NCBI GenBank assembly: GCA_945878845.1
Contig: CAMCUB010000004.1
Span: 79,444 to 143,443 of the forward strand
DNA: 64,000 bases
From: Erythrobacter sanguineus
GTDB lineage: Bacteria > Pseudomonadota > Alphaproteobacteria > Sphingomonadales > Sphingomonadaceae
Direction of reading: 5' to 3'
Positions 10,901 to 17,500 of this stretch are shown piece after piece. The notes under the pieces were generated by a model, which ran no database searches, had not been told where the DNA came from, and saw nothing but the letters and a program-made list of their open reading frames with translations. The translations under genes were made by a program, and so were the position numbers. How positions within the stretch are numbered: the first letter of the stretch is position 1; each line of letters begins with the position of its first letter.

Positions 10901-12416
10901 GGTGACCGTGCTCTCGGGCTCGACCCTGTCGGGCAGCGGCACCATCGGCGGGCTGATCGCGAACAGCGGCAGCACCATCGCGCCGGGCGCGAACGGCGCT
11001 GGCGTGCTGGGGGTCAATGGCGCGGTCAACCTGCAGGCGGGCAGCACTGTCCAGCTGCAGATCCGCGCGGGCGGGCCCTCGGACGCGATCGTCAGCAATG
11101 GCGCGGCGACGCTCGGCGGCACGGCGGCCTTCAGCAACCTCGGCGGGGTCTATGCCTTCAACTCCGAGATCGTCCTGCTGCAGGCCGATGGCGGACGCAC
11201 CGGCACCTTTGCCAGCACGACCGGGTTCGGGAGCTTCGGCATCCTCTACCGGCCCGAGCTGGTTTACACCGCCAACCAGGCGCGGCTGCGCTTTGCGCCG
11301 AACCTGCTGGCGAACATCGTCGGCAACACGGCGCTCACCGCCAACCAGCGCTCGGTCGTCAACCGCATCGATGGCGCAGTGACCGCGGGCTACAACCCGC
11401 AGCCGCTGTTCAACGTCTATGCCCTGCCGACCGCGCAGCTGCCCGGCGCCTTCGACCAGCTTTCGGGCGAGGTCTATGCCAGCACTGCCGGTGTCGGCAT
11501 CGAGCAGGAACGCCTCGTGCGCGAAGCGGTGCTCGGCCGCGTCAATGCGGTGGCGATGGCTGCGCGCGGCGATGCGGCAGCGGGCAAGGGCGCGGGCGCC
11601 TGGGCGCAGCTGTTCGGCGGCGGCGGTCAGGGCGATAGCGACGGCAATGCCGCGCGGATCGAGACCGACCGCACCGGCTTTGCCACCGGCATCGACTTCG
11701 GCAGTGCCAACGAGAACGGCAGCTGGCGCGCGGGCGTCTTCGGCATGCAGATCCAGAGCGACGTCACCATCGACGCGCGCGGATCAAGCGCCGAGGTCGA
11801 GCAGAGCGGCGGCGGCGTCTATGCCTCGCTCAGCACCGGCGGCTTCACCGCAACGCTGGGCGGCTATCTGACCTCGGTCGATCTCACCGCCAGCCGCACC
11901 ATCGCGCTGCCCGGCTTTGCCGAGGTCAACAATGGTGAGACGGGCGGCGAGGCGCGTCAGGCCTTTGCCGAGGTGTCGTTCACGATCCCGTCGGGCAAGG
12001 GCATGGTGCGTCCGTTCCTCGGCGCCACGATCGGCAGCTTCGATCTTGACGCCTTCACTGAGACCGGCGGGGCAGCGGCGCTGACCATGCGCAAGCAGAG
12101 CTACTCGACCGGCACGCTGACCGCCGGGGTCGATGGCATGCTACCGGTGGGCAAGAGCCTGACGCTGTTCGGCACGCTGGCCGGACGCGCGCAGCTGGGC
12201 GACCGCGCTCCGCAGGCGCAACTGGCGCTGGCGGCTGCGCCGCAGCAGGCCTTCGGGGTGGCCGGGGCGCAGTTCGAGGAAGTCGCAGTCGCGGCCCGCC
12301 TCGATGCCTCGCTCAAGCTCGGCAAGAATGTCGACTTCTCGGTCGGCTATACCGGGCTGATCGGCAGCACGATCTCGGATCACGGGGCGCGGGCGACGCT
12401 GCAAGTGCAGTTCTGA
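1959..12416 (+). CDS. Giant autotransporter adhesin with C-terminal beta-barrel (about 3,485 aa)
   Basis: This is a type Va secreted surface protein. The ATG is chosen over an in-frame TTG 18 nt upstream because GGGGGAA lies 10 nt before it. An extended signal peptide of about 52 residues ends AAFA|QS. Residues about 58-320 are Gly-rich. The passenger then carries some 14 copies of the passenger-associated motif (K-x-G-x-G-T-L-T-L-x-G-x-N-T-Y-x-G-x-T), at roughly nt 3085, 3785, 4205, 4495, 4710, 5570, 7405, 8760, 9025, 9303, 9570, 10390, 10590 and 10785. NNGTI/NSGT strand motifs fill the rest. The last ~275 residues (from GAWAQLFGGG) form the autotransporter barrel and end in aromatic Phe. 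A Pro/Ala-rich break sits at nt 9660-9960. Binding target unknown; biofilm or surface adhesion is inferred from the family. Confidence 0.9.
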   Translation: MLTGLSRDFAQDSSRFQFRSKARFLLNSTALIPVVGALAAVGLLATPGAAFAQSTDAEGGNGGGGGGAGGGSVIVDGGIGVAGGPGVAAGSGGGGGGGGTGVTGGNGGTGSGGTAGGVGNNVFNAPAGNGANATIAGNGGGGGAGASTRFLSGGSLSFFAGATTYISGGAGGAGLGSGSGGGGGAGATFVGNLQFNASISAGAARTGGAGGAGGNGGVSGNGGDGGDGGAGLTVVLGGINTIEAGALYTGGVGGAGGSGVVAGLGGVGGAGLNQTNGTLNNQGTLRGGVGGTGSVGGLGGIGFVGSGVTINNTGTIAGGLSGGGGVQALAMRLSGTNTVTNIGTLTGGVEIASGTTTFDIASDQALANVVSGAGALAKAGTGTLTLSGANTYSGLTTVAAGTLVIGSNTALGSTAAGTIVQNGAALVLSGERIVGEAITLNGTGVGGTGALRGLANVSTLTGAITLASDARIEADSVLDFRGVVSGVDRTATFGGAGNIVIQLGSLQLGSGSVIKEGAGILGLFNTNSFTGDTDVRGGQLQISGGSALSDTGRLTLGTGTSARVITNTETIGSLAGSGTIFLQNGGSLVVGDATDTVFSGVIQTANGSGSITKRGTGKLTLSGASTYTGLTTVSGGTLAVGSASGLGAATAGTVVQTGGTLGFESTITVGSLQISETIVLDGGTLRNIAGNTNISGPLTLLADSIIAADANSLTIFASGGVQGGGNDLIADASGGSINFTAGLLNIATLTKNGSGVVALSGSNTIAGNVTVNGGTLQGVNTNALSVANAVTLNGGAFDVFRSVIVGSVSGDTRLSVNGFGSPVTLTLGGNNSSTSFSGQLSGDGNLIKTGTGTFTLTGFNNFVGGITVNNGTLQVGNNLTTGTLGLGTATVLVEANGTLNFRRSNLYSVSNAITGAGTIVKSGAGTVILTNVAGFTGSTLVEDGQLTIQGDFGGAITVDGGILGGTGTIAGAVIVNNGGTVAAGNSPGTLTVGALSLNMGSLTTFELGEAGVAGGANNDLIRVTGALTLNGGSVDIVRGSGFSSGRYTLFEFGSLVGGLGNLFLNPLDGGFVGTLAVDGNTIVLNAAPPEDLIFWNGSTLAPTGAVVGGSGTWNLVNGNFTEDDGDFTGAWAGNGFNAVFAGTGGTVTIGADTTVAPSGLAFLVDGYTIEGGNAASRLELTGPTGVDTAAAVGATINAVISGTGSMTKTGTGTLTLRGVNTYTGSTTVLGGTLVNSGTITGSVTNNATLTSTGSLLGGLTNSAGAVANLAGTVNGQINNSGTVNVTGNLATTNNFNFINSDAGLLNVSGGNYTGANALINNSTALNGINVSSGRTLGAAIIVNGATSSILNAGTITTSNRIDNSGTLTTTGTINGGSTGLRGLAGSTTNASGTINGAVSNAGTFNVTGNLVNNSSITNTGTFNVTGATVTTLGLNNEASGTVNAAGAINGQLGNAGTFNVTGNLTGNNAFINSGTGLLNVSGGDYTGLTVVINNSTAANAVNISAGRTLSAGIVSNGATSSILNAGTLTASNRIDNSGTLTTTGTINVGSFGLRGLAGSTTNASGTITGSISNAGTFNVTGNLVNDGFITNNGVFNLTGATLTSGGLSNNAGAVVNARGTLNGGVNNAGTFNVTGNLTNTNPNASYFGFDAGVLNVSDGDYTGLVVVSNSSTATNGVNISAGRTLSAQIVSNGANSSFLNAGTITTSNRLENNGSLTSTGTINGVFFNNAGATASLQGAVNGAFTNSGTVTVTGGLTVNGAVTQNSAGTFNLGGFTTSFGSLAGSGTVNLGAGTLTVGGNGTSTSFDGAINGTGGLVKTGAGTFTLAGTNGYTGQTRIDEGTLALAASGVIAGQVRNSGTFNNSGTVNGSVVNLATLTSSGTIGGGLSQFSGATGTVSGTLNGFVNNAGTLTVNGNLASNDFGQITGTGQVTVQSGARWSGLLGFTNLSTNAAGLSIAGTLDVNGIFVTQAGATTVIASGGTLTAQNSTNLGTVTNNGTVNTDVTNGSGNVAGTITNNGTWNGTMSQGLGSVTNTGRWNGNFLLDVGAQITNSGTWDTTSLFGGAVRDGTFINTGNLIGLGFAVTGANALLDNNITGVITLNFGQAFNIDTGGRINNFGTASATANVNAGGILRNFAGASWNGPVIIAATGSVGNSGTINGNVANSGTFSSIGTVNGNFSSGVNTLTTLAGALNGNISNMGRIELVGTTTGINILFQTASGTFDLGGFDTTIGGVQGSGQVLLGDGDLTVNAASNTGFSGVISGNGGLIKTGSQTLTLLGANTYAGGTSLSGGVLTVANNLALGTGQVTMLSGTTLRSGAANIALANAIDISGTGTIDIGTNQRFTLAGVISGGTLNQTGAGGSLLTLSGTNTYTGGTVLNGAFTLVSRDANLGAASGAVTFNGGATLIFNNTAAFGSTRNFIGNTNINLQTLGTAPVTLGGVVSGVGGLLKQGAGTLILTNANTYQGGTGLFEGVLTVANNRALGTGQVTMLGGTTLRSGAANIALANNIDISGTSTIDSAANMFTLSGVIGGSGSLIKIGGGTLTLTGVNTYTGTTFVDAGTLVVGEGGVVAPPPAATVAPAPTLVAVTAQAIEPAIASAPAQVGRGLLVGGTGSLTGGRTSVSLEPAATLAVVETAPVIAAVAGEAPVAPMANVAAQNTMLALAVIAGNVVNSATLINNGTILGMVINNAGASASNHGVIEGAVRNDGTLVSTGTLGGGLVNNGQAQIAGVLDGDVINTGTITLTGITTGIDFLEQAAGGVFNLAGFDTTLGAIMGAGSITLGAGRLTTGTDGVGTVFGGVISGTGSLAKVGTGRLVLTGANTYTGGTTISGGVLQLGNGGTSGSIVGPVVNNGALVINRSDAFTFASAISGTGMLVQDGSGTTTLTGTNSYSGGTLISSGRLVGNTASLQGQIQNNAALEFAQASAGIFAGQLFGAGLFDKTGLGLLDLTGNNNGFTGGTFVRGGELRVSGQLANSVVTVLSGSTLSGSGTIGGLIANSGSTIAPGANGAGVLGVNGAVNLQAGSTVQLQIRAGGPSDAIVSNGAATLGGTAAFSNLGGVYAFNSEIVLLQADGGRTGTFASTTGFGSFGILYRPELVYTANQARLRFAPNLLANIVGNTALTANQRSVVNRIDGAVTAGYNPQPLFNVYALPTAQLPGAFDQLSGEVYASTAGVGIEQERLVREAVLGRVNAVAMAARGDAAAGKGAGAWAQLFGGGGQGDSDGNAARIETDRTGFATGIDFGSANENGSWRAGVFGMQIQSDVTIDARGSSAEVEQSGGGVYASLSTGGFTATLGGYLTSVDLTASRTIALPGFAEVNNGETGGEARQAFAEVSFTIPSGKGMVRPFLGATIGSFDLDAFTETGGAAALTMRKQSYSTGTLTAGVDGMLPVGKSLTLFGTLAGRAQLGDRAPQAQLALAAAPQQAFGVAGAQFEEVAVAARLDASLKLGKNVDFSVGYTGLIGSTISDHGARATLQVQF
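2127..2960 (+). repeat. Gly-rich low-complexity head of the autotransporter
   Basis: This coding stretch is dominated by GGC/GGT/GGG codons (GGxGG and GGNGG-type runs). It forms the first ~260 residues after the signal peptide. Composition and periodicity differ sharply from the downstream beta-helical repeats, so it is probably a flexible or polyglycine-like cap rather than part of the helix. Confidence 0.75.
5811..7135 (+). repeat. Three tandem 173-175-codon supra-repeats in the autotransporter passenger
   Basis: The phrase N-V-T-G-N-L followed by LLNVSGG-YTG, SAGRTLSA, SNGATSS-LNAGT, SNRIDNSGTLTTTGTIN and LRGLAGSTTNASGTI recurs. Anchor positions are nt 5811, 6336 and 6855, giving periods of 525 and 519 nt. 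The third copy fades after about nt 7135. Similarity is visible at nucleotide level as well, which indicates tandem duplication inside the gene. Confidence 0.85.
8815..8962 (+). repeat. First copy of a near-identical ~147-bp duplication in the passenger
   Basis: The segment encoding VLTVANN-ALGTGQVTML-GTTLRSGAANIALAN recurs exactly 546 nt (182 codons) downstream at 9361. The nucleotide sequence is almost unchanged, unlike the much more diverged beta-helix repeats around it. Confidence 0.85.
9361..9508 (+). repeat. Second copy of the near-identical ~147-bp duplication in the passenger
   Basis: This is the partner of the 8815-8962 copy at an offset of 546 nt. It shares long exact nucleotide runs such as the stretch encoding TLRSGAANIALA. 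Frame is preserved, so the duplication added whole codons. Confidence 0.85.
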
Positions 12417-12437
12417 TCCCACGCCGCCACACCAACA

Positions 12438-12471
12438 AAGGCCCGCCCTCCGGCATCGGGGGGCGGGCCTT
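12438..12471. terminator. Perfect 11-bp stem terminator between convergent genes
   Basis: AAGGCCCGCCC pairs perfectly with GGGCGGGCCTT across a 12-nt loop. The hairpin begins 22 nt after the autotransporter stop and ends just before the stop of the converging VOC gene. The flanking A and T bases let it act in both directions. Confidence 0.8.
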
Positions 12472-12477
12472 CGCTTG

Positions 12478-12852
12478 TCAGGCGTAGCTCACCATCTCGA
12501 ACTCGATCCCGTCCCAGTCGAAGAAATAGAACCGGCGGCCGGGTTCGTAGTCGGCGTGGTTGAAGGGTTCGAGCCCGGCTTCCTTCACCACCGCTTCGGC
12601 GGCGTCGAGATCGCCCACCACCAGTCCGACATGGTTGAGCGGCGCCCCCTTGGCATGGCGTCCGGGTAGCGGCGCTCCGCTTGTATAAACCGCGATATAA
12701 TCATCCTTGCCGCCGACATGGATCGTCTCCCCGCCGAGCTGCGAGGGCCCGCGCCAGCGGATGTGCCAGCCCATCAACCGCTCGAGCAGCGCGGCGCTGC
12801 GTTCGATGTCGCTGACGGTGATGTTGATATGTTCGAGGCGGGATTGGGGCAT
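12478..12852 (-). CDS. VOC (glyoxalase/bleomycin-resistance/dioxygenase) family protein
   Basis: This is a 124-residue single-domain vicinal-oxygen-chelate protein. It has the LEHINITVSDIERS opening, LNHVGLVVGDLDAAE in the second half, and a terminal GIEFEMVSYA strand carrying the typical Glu ligand. The internal ATG is chosen because AAAGGA lies 8 nt upstream; the frame is open 21 nt further. The substrate cannot be read from the sequence. It is divergent from soxR with a SoxR box between them, so induction by redox-cycling compounds or superoxide is a reasonable inference. Confidence 0.8.
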   Translation of the reverse strand: MPQSRLEHINITVSDIERSAALLERLMGWHIRWRGPSQLGGETIHVGGKDDYIAVYTSGAPLPGRHAKGAPLNHVGLVVGDLDAAEAVVKEAGLEPFNHADYEPGRRFYFFDWDGIEFEMVSYA

Positions 12853-12929
12853 GTCGGGGTTCCTTTCGCACATTGCCGATCCGCGTCTTGCGAGGGGACG
12901 CGAATCGATTGACTTGGCCCTTGTGCAAT

Positions 12930-12945
12930 CTCAACCTAACTTGAG
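12930..12945. promoter_or_regulatory. SoxR box in the VOC/soxR divergent promoter
   Basis: CTCAACCTAACTTGAG has CTCAA and TTGAG arms in perfect dyad symmetry around 6 nt. This matches the core of the enterobacterial SoxR operator (CTCAAGTTAACTTGAG) at all but two central bases. It lies 27 nt before the soxR start and 77 nt before the VOC start. The -35/-10 elements are not clear enough to say which promoter it controls. Confidence 0.75.
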
Positions 12946-12972
12946 ATCAAGCTTTATTGCGAGAACCCCGCC

Positions 12973-13461
12973 ATGCCCCCTGCGCCCGCACCCCGCCGCC
13001 TCAAGCCCTCCGACCTCATCCCCATCGGCGAGATCGCGCAGCGCACCGGGCTGAGCGTCTCGGCGATCCGCTTCTACGAGGAGCGGCGGTTGATCGAGCC
13101 GGTGCGCACCGGCGGCAACCAGCGGCGCTTCCTGCGCTCGGACATCCGCCGCCTCTCCTTCATCCTGATCGCCCAGCGCTTGGGCCTCAGCCTTGCCGAG
13201 ATCGAGGCCGAACTGGCCAAGCTCCCGCTCGGCCGCACGCCGACGGCGCGCGACTGGGAAGCGATCAGCAGCGCCATCCGCGCCACGCTCGACCAGCGGA
13301 TCGCCGAACTCACCCGCACCCGCGACCGGCTCGACGGGTGCATCGGCTGCGGCTGCCTCAGCCTTGAACATTGCGCGATCTGGAACCCCGAGGACCGGCT
13401 CGGCGGCGAGGGGCCGGGGCCGCGCAAACTGCTCGGCTGTGGGGCGATGAGCCTGCGCTGA
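12973..13461 (+). CDS. soxR: Redox-sensitive transcriptional activator SoxR (MerR family)
   Basis: SoxR senses redox-cycling drugs and superoxide through a [2Fe-2S] cluster and activates promoters by DNA untwisting. The 162-residue protein has an N-terminal MerR helix-turn-helix (IGEIAQRTGLSVSAIRFYEE, about residues 18-37), a long dimerisation helix, and the cluster motif C-x2-C-x-C-x5-C at Cys123, 126, 128 and 134. The residues around the cluster (CIGCGCLSLEHC) are diagnostic for SoxR within the MerR family. The gene is divergent from the VOC gene, with a matching SoxR box between. Confidence 0.95.
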   Translation: MPPAPAPRRLKPSDLIPIGEIAQRTGLSVSAIRFYEERRLIEPVRTGGNQRRFLRSDIRRLSFILIAQRLGLSLAEIEAELAKLPLGRTPTARDWEAISSAIRATLDQRIAELTRTRDRLDGCIGCGCLSLEHCAIWNPEDRLGGEGPGPRKLLGCGAMSLR

Positions 13462-13589
13462 ACCGTTCACCTGCATCGACGAACGGCATCGGCTTCGATC
13501 AATCGCCCGCCCGCTCCCACCAATGCGGCTTTATCGCTGGCAGGCTTCGGCTAGAGTGCGCAGGATTAAGTAACAGGGGTCTGCCACAC

Positions 13590-14486
13590 ATGCTCGAACT
13601 CAGCGGCGTCAGCCACACCTATCCCAATGGCACCAAGGCGCTCGATGATGTGGGCCTGTCGATCCCCAAGGGGATGTTCGGCCTGCTGGGCCCCAATGGC
13701 GCGGGCAAATCGACCCTGATGCGGACCATCGCGACGCTCCAGGCACCCACCCAAGGCATGATCCGTTTCGGCGATATCGACGTGCTGGCCGAGCCTGATC
13801 GCCTGCGCCGCACGCTTGGCTATCTGCCGCAGGATTTCGGCGTCTACCCGCGCATTTCGGCCGCCGCGATGCTCGATCACATGGCGGTGCTCAAGGGCGT
13901 CAGCAATGCGGGCGAGCGCAAGGCGATGGTCGAGCATCTGCTCAACCAGACCAACCTGTGGAACGTGCGCGGCAAGGCGATTGCGGGCTTTTCGGGCGGG
14001 ATGCGCCAGCGCTTCGGCATCGCCCAGGCGCTGATCGGCCAGCCCGAGCTCATCATCGTCGACGAGCCCACCGCCGGGCTCGACCCCGAAGAGCGCAACC
14101 GTTTCCTAAACCTGCTGGCCGGGATCGGCGAGAATGTGGTGGTCATCCTCTCCACCCACATCGTTGACGATGTCGCCGACCTGTGCCCGCGCATGGCGGT
14201 GCTGGCGGGCGGCAAGCTGCGTCTGGAAGGCGCGCCGCATGACCTGATCGCCTCGACCCGCGGGCGCGTCTGGCAGAAGACCGTCCACCACACCCAGCTT
14301 GCCGAGATGCAGGCGCAATACGAGGTCATCTCGCACCGCTTCTTTGCCGGCGACATCGTGGTCCACGTGCTGGCCGACAGCCAGCCGGAAGGCTTCGATC
14401 CGGTGAGCGGGGGGCTGGAGGACGTCTACTTCGCGACCCTCGCCGAGACCCGCCGCGCGCCCGCCGCTCCCGTCCTCGCCAAGTAA
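13590..14486 (+). CDS. ABC transporter ATP-binding protein
   Basis: This 298-residue ABC ATPase has Walker A GPNGAGKST at residues 34-42, signature FSGGMRQR, Walker B LIIVDEPTAGLD and an H-loop STHIVDD. The ATG in front of LELSGVSHTYPNG is chosen: it gives the normal domain start and has an AGGGG ribosome site. The open frame runs further upstream but is unlike any domain. It lies 15 nt before the large permease/peptidase gene, so the two encode one exporter-type complex in the inner membrane. The substrate is unknown. Confidence 0.92.
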   Translation: MLELSGVSHTYPNGTKALDDVGLSIPKGMFGLLGPNGAGKSTLMRTIATLQAPTQGMIRFGDIDVLAEPDRLRRTLGYLPQDFGVYPRISAAAMLDHMAVLKGVSNAGERKAMVEHLLNQTNLWNVRGKAIAGFSGGMRQRFGIAQALIGQPELIIVDEPTAGLDPEERNRFLNLLAGIGENVVVILSTHIVDDVADLCPRMAVLAGGKLRLEGAPHDLIASTRGRVWQKTVHHTQLAEMQAQYEVISHRFFAGDIVVHVLADSQPEGFDPVSGGLEDVYFATLAETRRAPAAPVLAK

Positions 14487-14501
14487 GGGAGGGCCGGAGA
14501 G

Positions 14502-17500
14502 ATGCTCACCGCACGCCTCGCCGCGTTCGAGATCCGTTACCAGCTCCGCAATCCGGTGTTCTGGGTTTCGATGGCGATCTTCTTGCTGATGGGCTTCGGC
14601 CTCAGCGCCAGCGACAATGTCAGCTTCGGCTCGCCCGGCGCGGTCAACGAGAACTCGCCCTTCACGGTCACCATCGCGACCGCGCTGTTCTCGATCTTCT
14701 ACCTCTTCGTCATCACCGCCTTTGTCGCCAATGCCGTGGTGCGCGACGACGTAACGGGCTTTGGCCCGATGATCCGCGCCACCCCGGTGGGGCGCACCTC
14801 GTTCCTCGCCGGACGCTTCCTCGGCGGGCTCTCCATCGCGATCCTCGGCTATCTGGCGGTGCCGGCAGGGATCGCGCTGGGCGCGGCGATGCCCTGGGTC
14901 GATCCCGAAACCGTGGGGCCCAGCAGCCTTGGGCTCTACCTGTGGCCCTTCCTGGTCGTCGCCATCCCCAACCTGATCCTGTCCTCCGCGCTGCTGTTCG
15001 CGCTGGCGACCTTCACCCGTTCGATGCTGGCGAGCTATGTCGGCGTGATCGTGCTGGTGCTGGGCTATCTCACCGTGCCGCTGCTGCTCGGCAGTGATCC
15101 GAGCTGGCAGGACCCGGTCGCGCGGTTCGAGCCGCTCGGTACCGGCGCGATCGGCGAGGTCTCGCGCTACTGGACCTCGGCCGACATGAACACCAAGGCG
15201 ATCCCGCTCGAGGGCAACCTGCTGTTCAACCGCGTCTTCGTGCTGGCGCTTTCCGCGCTGTTCTTTGGCGTAGCATGGCTGCGCTTCAGCATGACCGAGC
15301 GCGCGCCGTCGCGCTGGCGGCAGCGCCGGCTGGCCAAGCAGGCTGCCAAGGCCGCCAAGGCCGAGGCCGTCGCCCCCCGCGCGCTCACCGCCCCGGTCAC
15401 CCGCACCTTCGGCACCGGCCATGCCTTCGCGACCTTCTGGGTGCGCCTCAAGACCGAGGTGCGCATGGTCACGCGCAGCCCCGGCTTCCTTGTCCTGCTG
15501 CCGCTCGGCATCGGCTTCGTGCTGATCAACCTGGCCTTCTCCGATACGACCTACGGCACGCCGACCTATCCGCTGACCGCCAACGTGATCGGCACGGTGA
15601 CCGGCTCGATGGCGCTGTTCAGCATCATCGTCGCGGTGTTCTATGGCGGCGAGCTGGTGTGGCGCGAGCGCGACGTGAAGATTTCCGAGATCATCGACGC
15701 CACCCCCGTGCCCGCCTGGGCAATGTTCGTGCCCAAGATCCTCGCGATCTTCGCGGTGCTGGTGGCGATGGCGCTCGCCGGGATGCTGGTCGGCGTGCTC
15801 TTTCAGCTCGCCAAGGGGACGGGCAGCGTCGATCCCGGGCTCTACCTCACCGCCTATGTCGTGCCGCAAAGCATCGACCTGCTGATGATCGCGATCCTTG
15901 CGGTGTTCTTCCAGGTGCTCAGCCCCAACAAATATGTCGGTTGGGGCCTGTTCCTGGTGTGGTTCGTGCTGCGCATCGTGATGTCGAACATGGGCTACAC
16001 CAACATCCTCTACTCCTACAACGGCACCCCGTCCGAGCCGCTTTCCGACATGAACGGCACCGGCGGCTTCTGGGTCGGCGCGGCGATTGCGCGGATCTAT
16101 TGGGCCTGCTTCGGGGTGGTGATGCTGGTGTTCGCCCACTGGGCCTGGCCGAGCGGCACGGTGGTCGCAGTGATGCCGCGGCTCAAGGGCGTCGCCAAGC
16201 GCGCCAGCCTCGCTTCGGGCGGGATCGCGCTGGCCGCAATCGCCGGGATGGTCGGCACGGGCCTCGTCATCAACCACAACATCAAGGAGCTGAACCGCTT
16301 CGAGACCTCGGACGAGGCCGAAGCGCGGATGGCCGACTTCGAGCGCAAATATCTCAAATATGCCAGCCTGCCGCGCCCGGTGGTGACCGATGTCGAATTC
16401 GTGATCGACATCGATCCGGCCGCCAAGCGGTTGAAGGCGACCGGCCACTACATGCTGCGCAACGACAGCGGGCAGCCGATCACCGAGGTGCACGTCCGCC
16501 AGGGCGATGACGGCGCGAAGTTCACCCGCCTTGAGATCGCCGGGGCCAAGCTCGCCAGCTTTGACGAGACGCATCTCTACCGCATCTACCGCTTCGCAAC
16601 CCCGCTCGCGCCGGGCGCGGCGGTGCGGCTCGACTTTGCCACCGACATCTGGCGGCGCGGCTTTGCCAATAGCGGGGCGGCGACCGACATCGTCGACAAC
16701 GGCACCTTCGTGAACAACTACACCTTCGCGCCGATCATCGGGATGGACCGCAACGGGGTGTTGCAGGACCGCACCGCGCGGCGGCGGCAGGGCCTGCCGG
16801 CCGAGCAGCGCATGGCCAAGCTCGAGGATACCTCGGCGCAGGTGCGCAACTATATCGGCGCCGACTGGGTCAATTCGAAGATCACCCTCTCGACTTCGGC
16901 CGACCAGACCCCGATCGCGCCGGGCGACAAGATTTCGGACGTGGTCAAGGATGGCCGCCGCATCGCGGTGTTCCAGTCGCCTGCGCCGATCCTCAACTTC
17001 TTCTCGGTGCAATCGGCACGCTATGCCGTGGCCGAGGAGATGGCAGGCCCTGTGCGCCTCAGCGTCTATTACGATCCCAAGCACGACTGGAACGTGCCGG
17101 CGATGCAAAAGGCGCTGAAGACGTCGCTGGCCTATTACCAGCGCAATTTCGGGCCTTACCAGTTCGGCTATGCGCGGATCATCGAGTTCCCGGGCTATTC
17201 GAGCTTCGCGCAGGCTTTCGCGGGCACCATGCCCTATTCCGAAAGCATCGGCTTTGCCGCCGACGTGCGCGATCCCGAGACGATCGACTACGTCTCCTAC
17301 ATTACCGCGCACGAGCTGGGCCACCAGTACTGGGCGCATCAGGTGATCGGGGCGGACATGCAGGGCCAGACCCTGCTGTCGGAAACGCTCGCGCAATATT
17401 CGGCGCTGATGGGAATGAAGGAGCTCTATGGCGAGGACAAGATTCGCCGCTTCCTGAAGTTCGAGCTCGATCGCTATCTCGGCGGGCGCAAGGGCGATAC

